Source of the DNA: Tropicibacter sp. R16_0
GTDB lineage: Bacteria > Pseudomonadota > Alphaproteobacteria > Rhodobacterales > Rhodobacteraceae
Length of the DNA stretch: 64,000 bases
Assembly: GCF_017743935.1 (NCBI RefSeq)
Contig: NZ_JAGHRE010000002.1
Location: forward strand, 124,001-188,000
Direction: 5' to 3'
The notes below the pieces were generated by a model. That model ran no database searches, was not told the DNA's origin, and saw nothing but the letters and a program-made list of their open reading frames with translations. The translations under genes and the position numbers were made by a program. Shown here one piece after another: positions 34,292-43,623 of the stretch; position 1 is the first letter of the stretch; every line of letters begins with the position of its first letter.

Positions 34292-35668
34292 ATGAAGGTC
34301 ATAATTTGCGGTGCTGGTCAGGTTGGCTGGCAGATCGCGCGTCACCTGTCGGGCGAGCTGAATGACGTCACGGTCGTGGACAACAACCCCGACCTTGTTC
34401 GGCGCGCCACGGACACGCTTGATGTTCAGGGCATCGCGGGCTTCGCGAGCTACCCGGATGTGCTGGACCGGGCAGGGGCGCGGGATGCGGATATGATCAT
34501 CGCGGCCACCCACTCGGATGAGGTGAACATGGTCACCTGTCAGGTGGCGCATTCCGTCTTTGGCATCCAGCGCAAGATCGCCCGTCTGCGGTCGCAGAGC
34601 TACCTGACTGCGATCTATTCCGACCTGTATCGTCGCGATCATCTGCCGATCGACGTGGTCATCAGTCCCGAGCGCGAGGTAGCCGCCGCGGCGATGCGTC
34701 GGTTGTCGGCGCCTGCGGCGTTTGACACTGAAACCTTCATGGACGGTCAGGCGCAGTTGCTTGGGGTCACGATCCACGAAGATTGCCCCATCATCAATAC
34801 GCCCTTGCGGCAGTTGACCGACCTGTTTTCGACCCTGCGCGCTATCGTCGTAGGGGTGCGTCGCGAGGGGACGCTGTTTGCGCCAGAACCGGGCGATCAG
34901 CTGTTTGTTGGCGACCAGTGCTATGTCTTTTCCCACGTCGAAGACGTGAGCCGAACGATGGATGTCTTTGGCAAAACCCAGAAAAAGCAGGACCGTGTGG
35001 TGATCGTGGGCGGCGGCAACGTCGGGTTGGAGGTTGCCAAGACGCTCGAGGAACAGAAAGAACGCATTCGGTCAAAGGTCATCGAACGCGATCGCGCCTC
35101 GGCCGAACGTGCGGCCGAAGAACTGGAGCGGACCATTGTTCTGAATGGCGACGGTCTGGATGCGGCCTTGTTGAAAGAGGCGGGGATCGAACGGGCGGAT
35201 GCGATGCTGGCCGTGACCGACGATGACAAGACCAACATGCTGGCCGCCGTGCGGGCCAAGGCCGAAGGGTGCCCGCTGGCAATTGCGCTGATCAACGATC
35301 CGACGCTGGTGCCGCTGATGCAACCCATGGGTATCGACGCCTACATCAACCCGCGTGCCACCACCGTAAGTTCGATCCTGCGCCACATCCGGCATGGTCG
35401 CGTGCGCCAGGTCTATTCCATTGGCGACGCCGAGGCCGAGGTGATCGAGGCCGAGGTTCTGTCGACCTCACCCATGGCCGGTGCGCGCCTGCGCGATATC
35501 GACTTCCCCGAAGGTGTGCTGGTGGGCGCCGTGCGCAAAGGCGACGAGGTCCTGCGCCCCACTGGCGGTTTGCGGATCGAAGAGGGGGATGTGGTGGCGA
35601 TCTTTTCGATGGCTGATGACGTGCCCGAGGTCGAGCGGCTCATGCAGGTCTCGATCGACTTTTTCTGA
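34292..35668 (+). CDS. trkA: Trk potassium transporter regulatory subunit TrkA
   Basis: 458-residue peripheral protein with two RCK modules, each an NAD-binding Rossmann domain (VIICGAGQVGWQIARHL at 3-19; VVIVGGGNVGLEVAKTLEE at about 235-253) plus a TrkA-C domain. It gates TrkH in response to NAD(H)/ATP. SHVEDVSRTMDVFGK links the halves. The stop overlaps the trkH start by one base (TGATG), so the complex subunits are co-translated. Position downstream of ntrYX is conserved in Rhodobacterales. Confidence 0.95.
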   Translation: MKVIICGAGQVGWQIARHLSGELNDVTVVDNNPDLVRRATDTLDVQGIAGFASYPDVLDRAGARDADMIIAATHSDEVNMVTCQVAHSVFGIQRKIARLRSQSYLTAIYSDLYRRDHLPIDVVISPEREVAAAAMRRLSAPAAFDTETFMDGQAQLLGVTIHEDCPIINTPLRQLTDLFSTLRAIVVGVRREGTLFAPEPGDQLFVGDQCYVFSHVEDVSRTMDVFGKTQKKQDRVVIVGGGNVGLEVAKTLEEQKERIRSKVIERDRASAERAAEELERTIVLNGDGLDAALLKEAGIERADAMLAVTDDDKTNMLAAVRAKAEGCPLAIALINDPTLVPLMQPMGIDAYINPRATTVSSILRHIRHGRVRQVYSIGDAEAEVIEAEVLSTSPMAGARLRDIDFPEGVLVGAVRKGDEVLRPTGGLRIEEGDVVAIFSMADDVPEVERLMQVSIDFF

Positions 35669-37206
35669 TGCAGCGGGTCGAGCAAACACAGGTTGGATTG
35701 CTGCGGCGCCTGCCGCTGTTTTTGCTGATCTGGGGGTTTGTCTCGCTGTCGATGTGGGTCCCGGCGGGTTATGCGCTGTATCTCGATGACCATCCGGTGT
35801 CGCGGTCGTTTTTCTACTCGGGCATTCTGGGTCTTTTTGGCGTGTCGATGATCGCCATCGCCGTCAGCAGCCATACCCCCAAGCGGGGCGCTTTGGGGCA
35901 ACTGCTTGTTCTGCTGGCGACCTTTGCGATCTTGCCGGTGTTCCTGGCCGTTCCGTTTCATGACGCGCTGCAGACCACCAGCTTTCTGAATGCCTATTTC
36001 GACATGGTCAGCGCCATCACCACCACCGGAGCAGATCTGTTCAATGATCCGGGTCGCTTGGCCGCCCCCCTGCATCTTTGGCGCGCGCAAGTGAGCTGGA
36101 TCGGCGGGCTGATGATGTGGATCGCGGCCTCGGCCATTCTGGCGCCGCTGTCCCTTGGAGGGTTCGAGGTGACCGCGCGAGGCCAACCGGGGCGCACGGT
36201 GCGAGGGTTCAACCAGGCCGAACTCAGCGATCCGCGGGGAAGGTTGATCCGCATCACCCGCACACTGGCACCGATCTATGCCGGTTTGACAGTGGTGATG
36301 ACCATCTTGCTGATGGTCGCGGGCGAGCAAGGGCTGACTGCGATTTGCCACGCAATGTCGGTCATGGCGACCTCGGGTATCTCTCCGGTCGGTGGCATTG
36401 GCGGCTCGACCGCGGGCCTGACGGGCGAGGCGATCCTGTTTCTGTTCATGTTCTTTGCGCTCTCGCGCCTGACGTTTTCCGCCGACACTGCAAATCAGGG
36501 GTACGCGCGCCTCGACAAGGACCCCGAGTTTCGGATTGGCCTGATGATCGTCATTGGTCTGCCGGTCCTGTTGTTTTTGCGTCACTGGCTGGCGGCCTAT
36601 GACGTGGACATGGTGGGCGATCCGCTTTTGGCCCTGCGTTCGCTGTGGGGTGGCATGTTTACCGTGCTGTCCTTCCTGACCACCACCGGCTTTGAAAGCA
36701 CCGATTGGGAAGAGGCGCGAACCTGGTCCGGTCTTGGCACGCCCGGTTTGATATTGATGGGGCTGGCGTTGATCGGCGGTGGCGTGGCCACCACCGCGGG
36801 CGGCGTAAAACTGCTGCGGGTCTTTGCGCTCTATCTGAACGGGCTGCGTGAAATGGAGCGTCTGGTGCATCCGTCTTCGGTCAGTGGCGAGGGGGTCGGC
36901 AACCGGCGCATCCAAAAGGACGGTGCTTTCATCGCGTGGATCTTTTTCATGCTTTTTGCCTTGTCGCTGGCCACGATCGCGGTGGTTCTTGCGGCCCTTG
37001 GGTCCAGCTTTGAAGAGGCGCTGGTGCTGAGCATCGCGGCGCTGTCGACCACCGGTCCGCTGATCAATTTTGCGGCTGAAGCCCCCATTCGGATCAATGA
37101 ACTGGGCGATGCATCCAAAATTGTTCTGTGTTTCGCCATGGTTCTGGGACGTTTGGAAACCCTTGCGATCATCGCTTTGCTGACGCCGTCGCTTTGGCGA
37201 AATTAG
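35668..37206 (+). CDS. trkH: Trk potassium channel subunit TrkH
   Basis: 512-residue inner-membrane K+ transporter with four pore repeats: TTTGADLF (selectivity-like loop 1), ATSGISPVGG, TTTGFESTDW and LSTTGPLINF, each with the conserved Thr-Thr-Gly/Ser-Thr-Gly filter. About ten membrane helices. ATG overlaps the trkA stop by one base. Together with TrkA it imports potassium; in a marine bacterium this serves osmotic balance (inference). Confidence 0.94.
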   Translation: MQRVEQTQVGLLRRLPLFLLIWGFVSLSMWVPAGYALYLDDHPVSRSFFYSGILGLFGVSMIAIAVSSHTPKRGALGQLLVLLATFAILPVFLAVPFHDALQTTSFLNAYFDMVSAITTTGADLFNDPGRLAAPLHLWRAQVSWIGGLMMWIAASAILAPLSLGGFEVTARGQPGRTVRGFNQAELSDPRGRLIRITRTLAPIYAGLTVVMTILLMVAGEQGLTAICHAMSVMATSGISPVGGIGGSTAGLTGEAILFLFMFFALSRLTFSADTANQGYARLDKDPEFRIGLMIVIGLPVLLFLRHWLAAYDVDMVGDPLLALRSLWGGMFTVLSFLTTTGFESTDWEEARTWSGLGTPGLILMGLALIGGGVATTAGGVKLLRVFALYLNGLREMERLVHPSSVSGEGVGNRRIQKDGAFIAWIFFMLFALSLATIAVVLAALGSSFEEALVLSIAALSTTGPLINFAAEAPIRINELGDASKIVLCFAMVLGRLETLAIIALLTPSLWRN

Positions 37207-37340
37207 GCATTTTTGGTTAACGTTAGGTCAGTCAGGTGATTTTTATGGCTGGAATCTCATTTCACCTCACTCCATACTCCCTGCAGAGGGACGTGCTGGT
37301 CCGCAGTACGTAGCAAGAACAAAGGCGAGAATTTAAGAAA

Positions 37341-37580
37341 ATGGCTTCGGACAGACAGAATCTTCAGGATGCGTTCCTGAATCATGTGCGGAAAACCAAA
37401 GTTCCGGTTACAATTTTTCTGATCAACGGCGTGAAATTGCAGGGTGTTATCACCTGGTTCGACAATTTCTGTGTGCTGCTGCGCCGCGACGGACAGTCGC
37501 AGTTGGTGTATAAGCACGCGATCTCGACCATCATGCCGGCCCAGCCGATCAGCCTGTATGAGGGCGAAGACGCCTCTTGA
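37341..37580 (+). CDS. hfq: RNA chaperone Hfq
   Basis: 79 residues, compact alphaproteobacterial form without a long C-tail. Sm1 motif ([20 protein letters not shown]...[15 protein letters not shown]) and Sm2 motif ([10 protein letters not shown]) with the diagnostic KH. Hexamer that pairs small RNAs with mRNAs. It has its own 134-bp upstream region after trkH. Its stop overlaps the hflX start by one base (TGATG). A candidate small RNA in this window (60088-60163) would be a natural client. Confidence 0.97.
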   Translation: MASDRQNLQDAFLNHVRKTKVPVTIFLINGVKLQGVITWFDNFCVLLRRDGQSQLVYKHAISTIMPAQPISLYEGEDAS

Positions 37581-38857
37581 TGGAACATGAAAGGGAGCTG
37601 ACCCGCGCGTGGGTCCTGCATCCCGAGATTAAATCAGACGAAAACCGCCGCGTTCCTGAACCGGCGCTGGAAGAAGCCGTTTCTCTTGCCGCGGCTTTGC
37701 CCGATCTGGATGTGATCGGGTCCGACATTGTGCGCCTGCCAAAGCCCCAGCCGGGATATCTGTTTGGTTCGGGCAAGATCGAAGAGCTGAAAGCTCAGTT
37801 CAAAGCCAATGAGGTCGAACTGGTTTTGATCGACGGGCCGGTGACACCAGTACAGCAGCGCAATCTTGAAAAGGCGTGGAAGGTCAAGATCCTCGATCGG
37901 ACGGGCCTGATCCTTGAAATCTTCAGCGACCGCGCCCGCACCCGTGAGGGTGTGTTGCAGGTTGAGATGGCCGCGCTTAGCTATCAGCGTACGCGCCTCG
38001 TGCGCGCCTGGACCCACCTGGAACGTCAGCGGGGCGGATTGGGATTTGTCGGCGGACCCGGTGAAACCCAGATCGAGGCTGACCGCCGTGCCATTGACGA
38101 TCAACTTGTTCGGTTGCGCCGACAGTTGGACAAGGTCGTCAAGACCCGCACCCTGCATCGCGCCGCGCGCGCCAAGGTGCCGTATCCGATTGTCGCTCTG
38201 GTGGGCTACACCAACGCGGGCAAGTCGACGCTGTTCAACCGGCTGACGGGTGCGGATGTAATGGCCAAGGACATGCTCTTTGCCACGTTGGATCCCACCA
38301 TGCGCCGGGTTGTGCTGCCCGATGGGCCCGAGGTGATCCTGTCCGACACCGTGGGTTTCATCTCAAGCCTGCCGACCGAACTGGTTGCGGCCTTCCGCGC
38401 CACTTTGGAAGAGGTGTTGGGAGCCAATCTGGTCGTCCATGTGCGCGATATCAGCCACGAAGACACCGAAGCCCAGGCTCAGGATGTCGAGACCATTCTG
38501 GGTTCGCTGGGTGTGGATGACGAACGCCCCCGGATTGAGGTTTGGAACAAGCTGGACCAGCTGGAACCGGACGAGCGCGAAGCCGTGATGGCGCGCGCCG
38601 AGCGCGAGGATGACATTTATGCCATCTCGGCGCTGACCGGGCAGGGGCTGGATGACTTGCTCGAGGCTGTCGCGGTCAAACTGCAAGGTGCGCGGCATCT
38701 GTCGGAACTGGAGCTGAGCTTTGCCCAAGGTCGCCAACGCGCCTGGTTGTTTCAACAGGACATCGTACAAGACGAAGAGCAGACCGAATCGGGTTTCAAG
38801 GTCACAGTGCTTTGGACCGACAAGCAAGAGGCCCAGTTCAACGCACTGGGAGCCTAG
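37580..38857 (+). CDS. hflX: Ribosome-associated GTPase HflX
   Basis: 425 residues. N-terminal HflX domain with KPQPGYLFGSGKIEELK and AALSYQRTRLVRAWTHLERQ, GGLGFVGGPGETQIE linker, then GTPase motifs G1 GYTNAGKST (about 209-217), G3 DTVGFISSLP and G4 NKLDQL. It splits stalled ribosomes under stress. The ATG at 37580 shares its A with the hfq stop; the hfq-hflX pair is conserved widely. Convergent with the FMN oxidoreductase gene, 9 nt apart. Confidence 0.95.
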   Translation: MEHERELTRAWVLHPEIKSDENRRVPEPALEEAVSLAAALPDLDVIGSDIVRLPKPQPGYLFGSGKIEELKAQFKANEVELVLIDGPVTPVQQRNLEKAWKVKILDRTGLILEIFSDRARTREGVLQVEMAALSYQRTRLVRAWTHLERQRGGLGFVGGPGETQIEADRRAIDDQLVRLRRQLDKVVKTRTLHRAARAKVPYPIVALVGYTNAGKSTLFNRLTGADVMAKDMLFATLDPTMRRVVLPDGPEVILSDTVGFISSLPTELVAAFRATLEEVLGANLVVHVRDISHEDTEAQAQDVETILGSLGVDDERPRIEVWNKLDQLEPDEREAVMARAEREDDIYAISALTGQGLDDLLEAVAVKLQGARHLSELELSFAQGRQRAWLFQQDIVQDEEQTESGFKVTVLWTDKQEAQFNALGA

Positions 38858-38866
38858 GCACGCAGG

Positions 38867-39859
38867 TCAAAGAAGGGACCGCCCGTTTTGCAGAGCGGTC
38901 TTCGCGTCCTGATAGAGTTCATCGATAATCTCGGTCGCGCTCATGACCTGCCGCACTTGGGCAACCCCTTGGCCGGACCACAGTGACATGGCGTCCACGT
39001 CGCCCGTGGTGCCGGTAAACGGTGTGAAACTCTGATAGCGCTTGACCGGGTCGCCGTTTGGTCGATGGCCGATGACTTGCCCCTCGTTCGGTCGTTGACC
39101 GGGTTTGGGTGCTCCGGCCTCGTGCCAACCTTTCGAGGTCGCGTTTTTCAGCGCGCGATGCGGGGCGTCTGGCCAAGAGATGTCGTACAGCTCGTGATAC
39201 CATTCGGTCTGATCTTCGCGCGCGTCCAGGATGCGTTGGCGATAGGTGTCATGGATCGTGGCCTCTGTGCTGGCCAAAAATCGCGTGCCGACCCAAACAC
39301 CAGAGGCACCTAGCATCATGGCTGCTGCCATGGCGCGCCCATCCGCGATGCCCCCTGCCGCTATGACCGGAATTTCGACAGCATCCACCACAGCCGGGAT
39401 CAAGGCCAAGGTGGAAACTCGACCCCAGACATGACCACCGGCCTCCCACCCTTGGGCGACGATGGCGTCGGCGCCAGCCGCTTCGGCTTCTTTGGCTTCT
39501 GCAGAGGTGCCAACGCTGTACAAAACCTTGAGCCCTGCAGCCTTGGCCATATCAATGGCATCGGGGTCCATACCCCAGAATAGGGAAACGGCGTGTACCT
39601 TGTGATCAATGCAGGCTTGCAGCTGGTCCTTCCACGGGTTGGCCACGTTGATGTTTACCGCGAAATTCTGCTGCGTGGCTGCTTGGGTCTGGGCCAACTC
39701 GGTAACAAACCCATCCATGGGCTTGTGCCAAAGGGGCAAGACGCCATAACCACCCGCGTTGCACACCGCCGCCACAAGATCGGGCCCGGCGGCGCCGGCC
39801 ATAGGTGCGGACAGGATCGGAATTCGGGCGTCTACTACGCTGGACAACGGGGCGGTCAT
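38867..39859 (-). CDS. Nitronate monooxygenase-like FMN enzyme
   Basis: 330 residues, TIM barrel of the 2-nitropropane dioxygenase/NMO family: RIPILSAPMAGAAGPDLVAAV at the N-terminus, AIVAQGWEAGGHVWG (with the catalytic-type His), PVIAAGGIADGRAMAAAMMLGASGVWVGTRFLA for FMN phosphate binding. The family oxidises nitronates, though many members have unknown substrates. ATG overlaps the stop of the NTF2-like gene upstream (ATGA), so the two are a translationally coupled pair. Confidence 0.85.
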   Translation of the reverse strand: MTAPLSSVVDARIPILSAPMAGAAGPDLVAAVCNAGGYGVLPLWHKPMDGFVTELAQTQAATQQNFAVNINVANPWKDQLQACIDHKVHAVSLFWGMDPDAIDMAKAAGLKVLYSVGTSAEAKEAEAAGADAIVAQGWEAGGHVWGRVSTLALIPAVVDAVEIPVIAAGGIADGRAMAAAMMLGASGVWVGTRFLASTEATIHDTYRQRILDAREDQTEWYHELYDISWPDAPHRALKNATSKGWHEAGAPKPGQRPNEGQVIGHRPNGDPVKRYQSFTPFTGTTGDVDAMSLWSGQGVAQVRQVMSATEIIDELYQDAKTALQNGRSLL

Positions 39860-40251
39860 GCGCCGTCGATCTGCCTTTGGTAATCGTCGGCGTCGAACCA
39901 GCCTTTCGAAGATACCACCTGCAACTCGTCGTTCAGGTCCCATTCTTCCCAACCGCCGACAACGACATGGTTCTTGGTCTCGGCATGGTGCCCTTCAAGC
40001 GTCCAGATGAACACGGCATGTGAGCCACCTTTGCGCATCAGATCACACCGTACTTCAAGGTCAGGGAACTCGGCATAAAACCCGGCGGCCATTTCGGCCA
40101 CGGCAGCCCGGCCCTTGATCGGGTCTCCACGGTTGATCACGATTTCGCCGTCAGGGGCATAGAACGAAGCCACAGCCTCGGGTTCGCCGGAGCTCCAGGC
40201 CAGCGCATAGTCCCGCGCCAGCTTTTGTAAGATGTCTTGCGCAGTTGCCAT
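39856..40251 (-). CDS. SnoaL/NTF2-like protein
   Basis: 131 residues, one NTF2-fold domain: LARDYALAWSSGEPEAVASFYAPDGEIVINRG is the classic N-terminal helix plus first strands, and AVFIWTLEGHHAET the later sheet. ATG at 40251 has GGGAGAG upstream; longer frames upstream are not supported. Such proteins are small ligand-binding or isomerase scaffolds; the role is probably tied to the FMN enzyme with which it overlaps (inference). Confidence 0.8.
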   Translation of the reverse strand: MATAQDILQKLARDYALAWSSGEPEAVASFYAPDGEIVINRGDPIKGRAAVAEMAAGFYAEFPDLEVRCDLMRKGGSHAVFIWTLEGHHAETKNHVVVGGWEEWDLNDELQVVSSKGWFDADDYQRQIDGA

Positions 40252-40301
40252 CGTTTCTCTCTCCCGTTTCAGGAAGCCTACGCGAAACGATGGCGTTGCG
40301 T

Positions 40302-42767
40302 CTATGGCGCAGGTTGCAGGACCGTGACCCCAACGGCGGCGGCCCGCGCAAGTTCGGCGTCCAGTGACATCGGAATGTACTCCCCACGCCGCCACAGCTG
40401 TGCCATGTCGTCATAGTGGCGCGACAGGAAATGACCGGATTGACCGGTCGAGGTGATGAAGACCGAGCTGTCGGGATCCGCAAAGTCATAGACCCCACGA
40501 TAACCAGCACCGTGCACGTTGTAGAACGGGTTCGGGTCTTCGCCGGATGTCCGCCCCCGTTGCAGCGTGTTGTCACCGCCGCTGGTGGATTGGCGGATGT
40601 TCACGAAAAAGCGCAGGACGGGCACCTTGCCCAGAGTCGGGTGATCGTGCGTGGCCTGATGGGCATCGCCCCAGCGGAGGGATTCCAAGGCTGAACCATA
40701 ACGCTCCTCAATCCAGACCAGCGCGTCATCCAACGCCAGCTGCGCCATTTCGGTGCATGTCTCGACCGGAGCACTCTGGCGGACGTCGCACCAGACCGAA
40801 GCACCGTCCACGTCGCGATATACACGCTCGATAAAGAGCGGCTCGACATGTTTGAATTCCTTGGCCAGCGGTCCCAGCTCGTCAGTGATCAGGCGTTTTT
40901 GCAAAGCCCGCAACCAGGCGGCATAGATCAGGGGTTCGGGCAGATGCTCGTTCATCTCACCGTTCCATTCAGCCAGAAGGGCCAGTGCGATCTGCCGCTG
41001 ACGGGCAGGGGTGCCATCGGGCGCCGCCTGTCCAGTGAACCACAGATCGGCACCTATAAGGGGCAACAACGTGCGCGCGGTGGGGCTGACGGGGTCAAGT
41101 TGGGCTTCGATGAAGCTGTCGCGGGTGTGAACCTGGCGCGACTGCATCAACCGTTGCCAACGGTTCACGCGCTGTGTGTCGCCCCAGACGTACGAGACAT
41201 GGTTGGGAAACGGGCGTTCCAGCAGCTTGTTGTTGGTGTTGCCCAACAGGCCACCACGGGGGCTCACGAATTGTGGGTTGGCGGCATAAGGCGCGCGTCC
41301 CAGCCAACGGTTTTCGGCCCGCCATCCCTGCGACGGCAGCCGTCCTTTGCTCTGGTGGCGCGGGTCACGGCGCGGCACGGCGCCGATCATCTTCAGGCCG
41401 ACCGCCTCATTGTCTGCCACGGTCAGGTTGAGCGATGGTGCAACAAATGTTTCGGCCGCGCGGATCGCCTCGCGCACGGTGCCCGAGCGCATCAAGTCCA
41501 TTGAAGCCGTCAGAGAGCTGTCGCGCGGGCTGAGCGCCGTCCAGCCAAGCGAGACGACATGGCCCGGCGGTGTCACGGTGGCCAGGTCGTACATGCTGCC
41601 CGGAAGGACCGGGCCATTTTCGGTCCAGCGCAGAGTCAGCGTAATTGGCGCGGCATCCTTGATTTCAATGATCGAGGGGCGGGTTTCGAAGGTTTTGAAC
41701 CCGTCGGGGGTCAGGTACTCTTCGGGGTTTTGCGGGTTGAGCTGTTCGATGAACAGGTCCTGGTCATCCGCATAGGACGCGGTCAGACCCCAGCCCATGT
41801 TGTTGCTTCGTCCAATCAAGATGGATGGGACACCGGGAATGCCAGCTCCGATGATGCCACCGTCTTGCAGCTCGAGCCGGGCCAGGTACCAGGTTGACGG
41901 CGCGGCAAAGCCCAAGTGCGGATCGTTTGCCAGCAAGGTGCCACCCGCCGCAGAACGCGAGGGATCAGCAGCCCAGGCGTTCGAAGCCCCTGCAAGTCCG
42001 CGCTTTGGAAAGGGCGACAGCGGGGATGTCGGCATTGGCGTGCCTTGGGCATAGCGTGGCAGATCCGGGAACAGGCTGGCGTACTCGGGCAGGGCGGCAA
42101 CGCCTGTGCCGGGGATGTCGGGCAGGATGTCCCGCAGGCGGTCGGGATTGTTCAACATCAAAGAGGTGCGGGCGCGCAGCACCTCTTCTTCCAGATGGCC
42201 GGTCAGTTGCAGCGCCATCAGCTTGATGATTGCCAGGCTGTCGCCGGGTTGCCAGGGCGCGATAGGGGCGTTGAACAGGAACATCTCAGGCGCACCGCGT
42301 CCCAAAGCCTCTTCGTTGATTTCGGCCAGACGGGCATTCACGCCCGAAGCATAGGCACGCAAAGCGGCCTTGGTGTAGTCGGACTGAGCATCGACCGATT
42401 GCAAGGCCAAGGTGTAGAGGTCCAGCCGCCGCATCAGGCGGTCGATGCGCACGGTGCGCTCGCCAAACACCTCGGACAGCCGACCCTGAGCGGTGCGACG
42501 AAAGATCGTCATTTGCCACAAGCGATCCTGGGCATGGGCGTACCCCATTCCAAAAAACACATCCGGGTCGGATTGGCCAAAGATATGGGGCACGTTGGCG
42601 TTGTCACGCACGATCTCGACCGGCGCAGCAAGGCCGCGAACCTCGACCGTCTGATCGTATTCGGGAAGCGATTGGCTGGCCAGGAAATAGACCAGAACCA
42701 CACCGGCAACGACCAGGCCGATCAAACCGGCGGCGATGCGCAGAAGCCAACGAAACAGAAGAGCCAT
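40302..42767 (-). CDS. Penicillin acylase family protein, membrane-anchored
   Basis: About 821 residues of the Ntn-hydrolase family that includes penicillin G acylase and acyl-homoserine-lactone acylases. N-terminus MALLFRWLLRIAAGLIGLVV is a membrane anchor with no obvious cleavage site. The proenzyme should self-cleave before Ser262 in GLAGASNAWA, giving alpha and beta chains; NDPHLGFAAPSTWYLARLE and GRSNNMGWGLTAS are beta-chain motifs. Substrate unknown; signal quenching or beta-lactam hydrolysis are possibilities. ATG at 42767 is preferred over 42782, which has no ribosome site, but neither is strong. Confidence 0.85.
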   Translation of the reverse strand: MALLFRWLLRIAAGLIGLVVAGVVLVYFLASQSLPEYDQTVEVRGLAAPVEIVRDNANVPHIFGQSDPDVFFGMGYAHAQDRLWQMTIFRRTAQGRLSEVFGERTVRIDRLMRRLDLYTLALQSVDAQSDYTKAALRAYASGVNARLAEINEEALGRGAPEMFLFNAPIAPWQPGDSLAIIKLMALQLTGHLEEEVLRARTSLMLNNPDRLRDILPDIPGTGVAALPEYASLFPDLPRYAQGTPMPTSPLSPFPKRGLAGASNAWAADPSRSAAGGTLLANDPHLGFAAPSTWYLARLELQDGGIIGAGIPGVPSILIGRSNNMGWGLTASYADDQDLFIEQLNPQNPEEYLTPDGFKTFETRPSIIEIKDAAPITLTLRWTENGPVLPGSMYDLATVTPPGHVVSLGWTALSPRDSSLTASMDLMRSGTVREAIRAAETFVAPSLNLTVADNEAVGLKMIGAVPRRDPRHQSKGRLPSQGWRAENRWLGRAPYAANPQFVSPRGGLLGNTNNKLLERPFPNHVSYVWGDTQRVNRWQRLMQSRQVHTRDSFIEAQLDPVSPTARTLLPLIGADLWFTGQAAPDGTPARQRQIALALLAEWNGEMNEHLPEPLIYAAWLRALQKRLITDELGPLAKEFKHVEPLFIERVYRDVDGASVWCDVRQSAPVETCTEMAQLALDDALVWIEERYGSALESLRWGDAHQATHDHPTLGKVPVLRFFVNIRQSTSGGDNTLQRGRTSGEDPNPFYNVHGAGYRGVYDFADPDSSVFITSTGQSGHFLSRHYDDMAQLWRRGEYIPMSLDAELARAAAVGVTVLQPAP

Positions 42768-42834
42768 TCGGGTCCCGTCCATAAGAGAAAGGTGGGCGTT
42801 ACGGGGGCACCCTAAATCATGGTGAAGACAGCGA

Positions 42835-42861
42835 AAAGGCCTGCCGTGACAGCAGGCCTTT
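42835..42861 (-). terminator. Intrinsic terminator of the SYLF lipoprotein gene
   Basis: AAAGGCCTGC (42835-42844) pairs with GCAGGCCTTT (42852-42861), 10 bp, 7-base loop; minus-strand readout ends CCTTTTCGC. It is 37 nt after the SYLF gene stop. Confidence 0.8.
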
Positions 42862-42897
42862 GCAATTTTGCGGCAAGGGGTTCAACCCGTGCACCGA

Positions 42898-43482
42898 TCA
42901 CGGAATGATGCGGGTGTATTTGGTGCCCTCGAGCGTCGCGCCAACGCGCAGACCGGCGCGGCCGAATACGGCGGCCAGAACAGGCGAGCGCAGGGTGTTG
43001 GTGTCGGCGGCAAGTGAATCGCCCTGATCGCTGACCACATATTCCAGGTCGGCACCGGCGGACCACCCGCTGGATTGGCGGAACTCGTTCAGCGCGTCCT
43101 GGGTCATGAAAAACAACACGTGGGCATATTGCTGCGCGCCGATCTGGAACCCGGCACTGCCTTTGACGGCCGAGTAATAGTCGACCGTGACGCCATTGAT
43201 GCGCAGCGCGCCTTGGCCGTATCCGGCCCCGACGACAAAACCGGCCTCGGTCAACAGCGGCATGACCAGCATGCCGGCCGCCTTGTTGGCGATTTCAACC
43301 GTGTTGGGGAATTGGCTGTACATTTCGTTCAGCGTCGAATTCACGCGGGCATCGATGGTGGCCGCGTTGTTGTTGCCGACGCCGTTGCCGCAGGCCGCGG
43401 TAACGGTCAACCCGGCCAGGCCAAGGCCAAAACCGCGACGCGAGACGCGCGGGGTCGCGCGGGATGTGATGGAACTGCTCAT
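42898..43482 (-). CDS. SYLF/YSC84-domain lipoprotein with Tat-like signal
   Basis: 194 residues. The N-terminus has a twin-arginine motif (VSRRGFGLGLAGLTVTAAC) ending in a lipobox-like TAAC, so it may be exported folded by Tat and lipidated. The SYLF (Ysc84) domain follows: EIANKAAGMLVMPLLTEAGFVVGAGYGQGALRI, YYSAVKGSAGFQIGAQQYAHVLFFMT, and C-terminal SPVLAAVFGRAGLRVGATLEGTKYTRI. The domain binds phosphoinositides in eukaryotes; bacterial role unknown. Confidence 0.82.
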   Translation of the reverse strand: MSSSITSRATPRVSRRGFGLGLAGLTVTAACGNGVGNNNAATIDARVNSTLNEMYSQFPNTVEIANKAAGMLVMPLLTEAGFVVGAGYGQGALRINGVTVDYYSAVKGSAGFQIGAQQYAHVLFFMTQDALNEFRQSSGWSAGADLEYVVSDQGDSLAADTNTLRSPVLAAVFGRAGLRVGATLEGTKYTRIIP

Positions 43483-43623
43483 GATGTTTTCTCTGTATTC
43501 GTGCCTGAGTAAGCCGGTTTTTTCCGGTCTTGGCGCGACTTTACGCCGATAATGGCGCTCTGTCACGGGGGCAGAGCGCTGCTTCGGCGGGTTGTCGCCA
43601 TGAAATTTGCGTCAGATTGCCCC

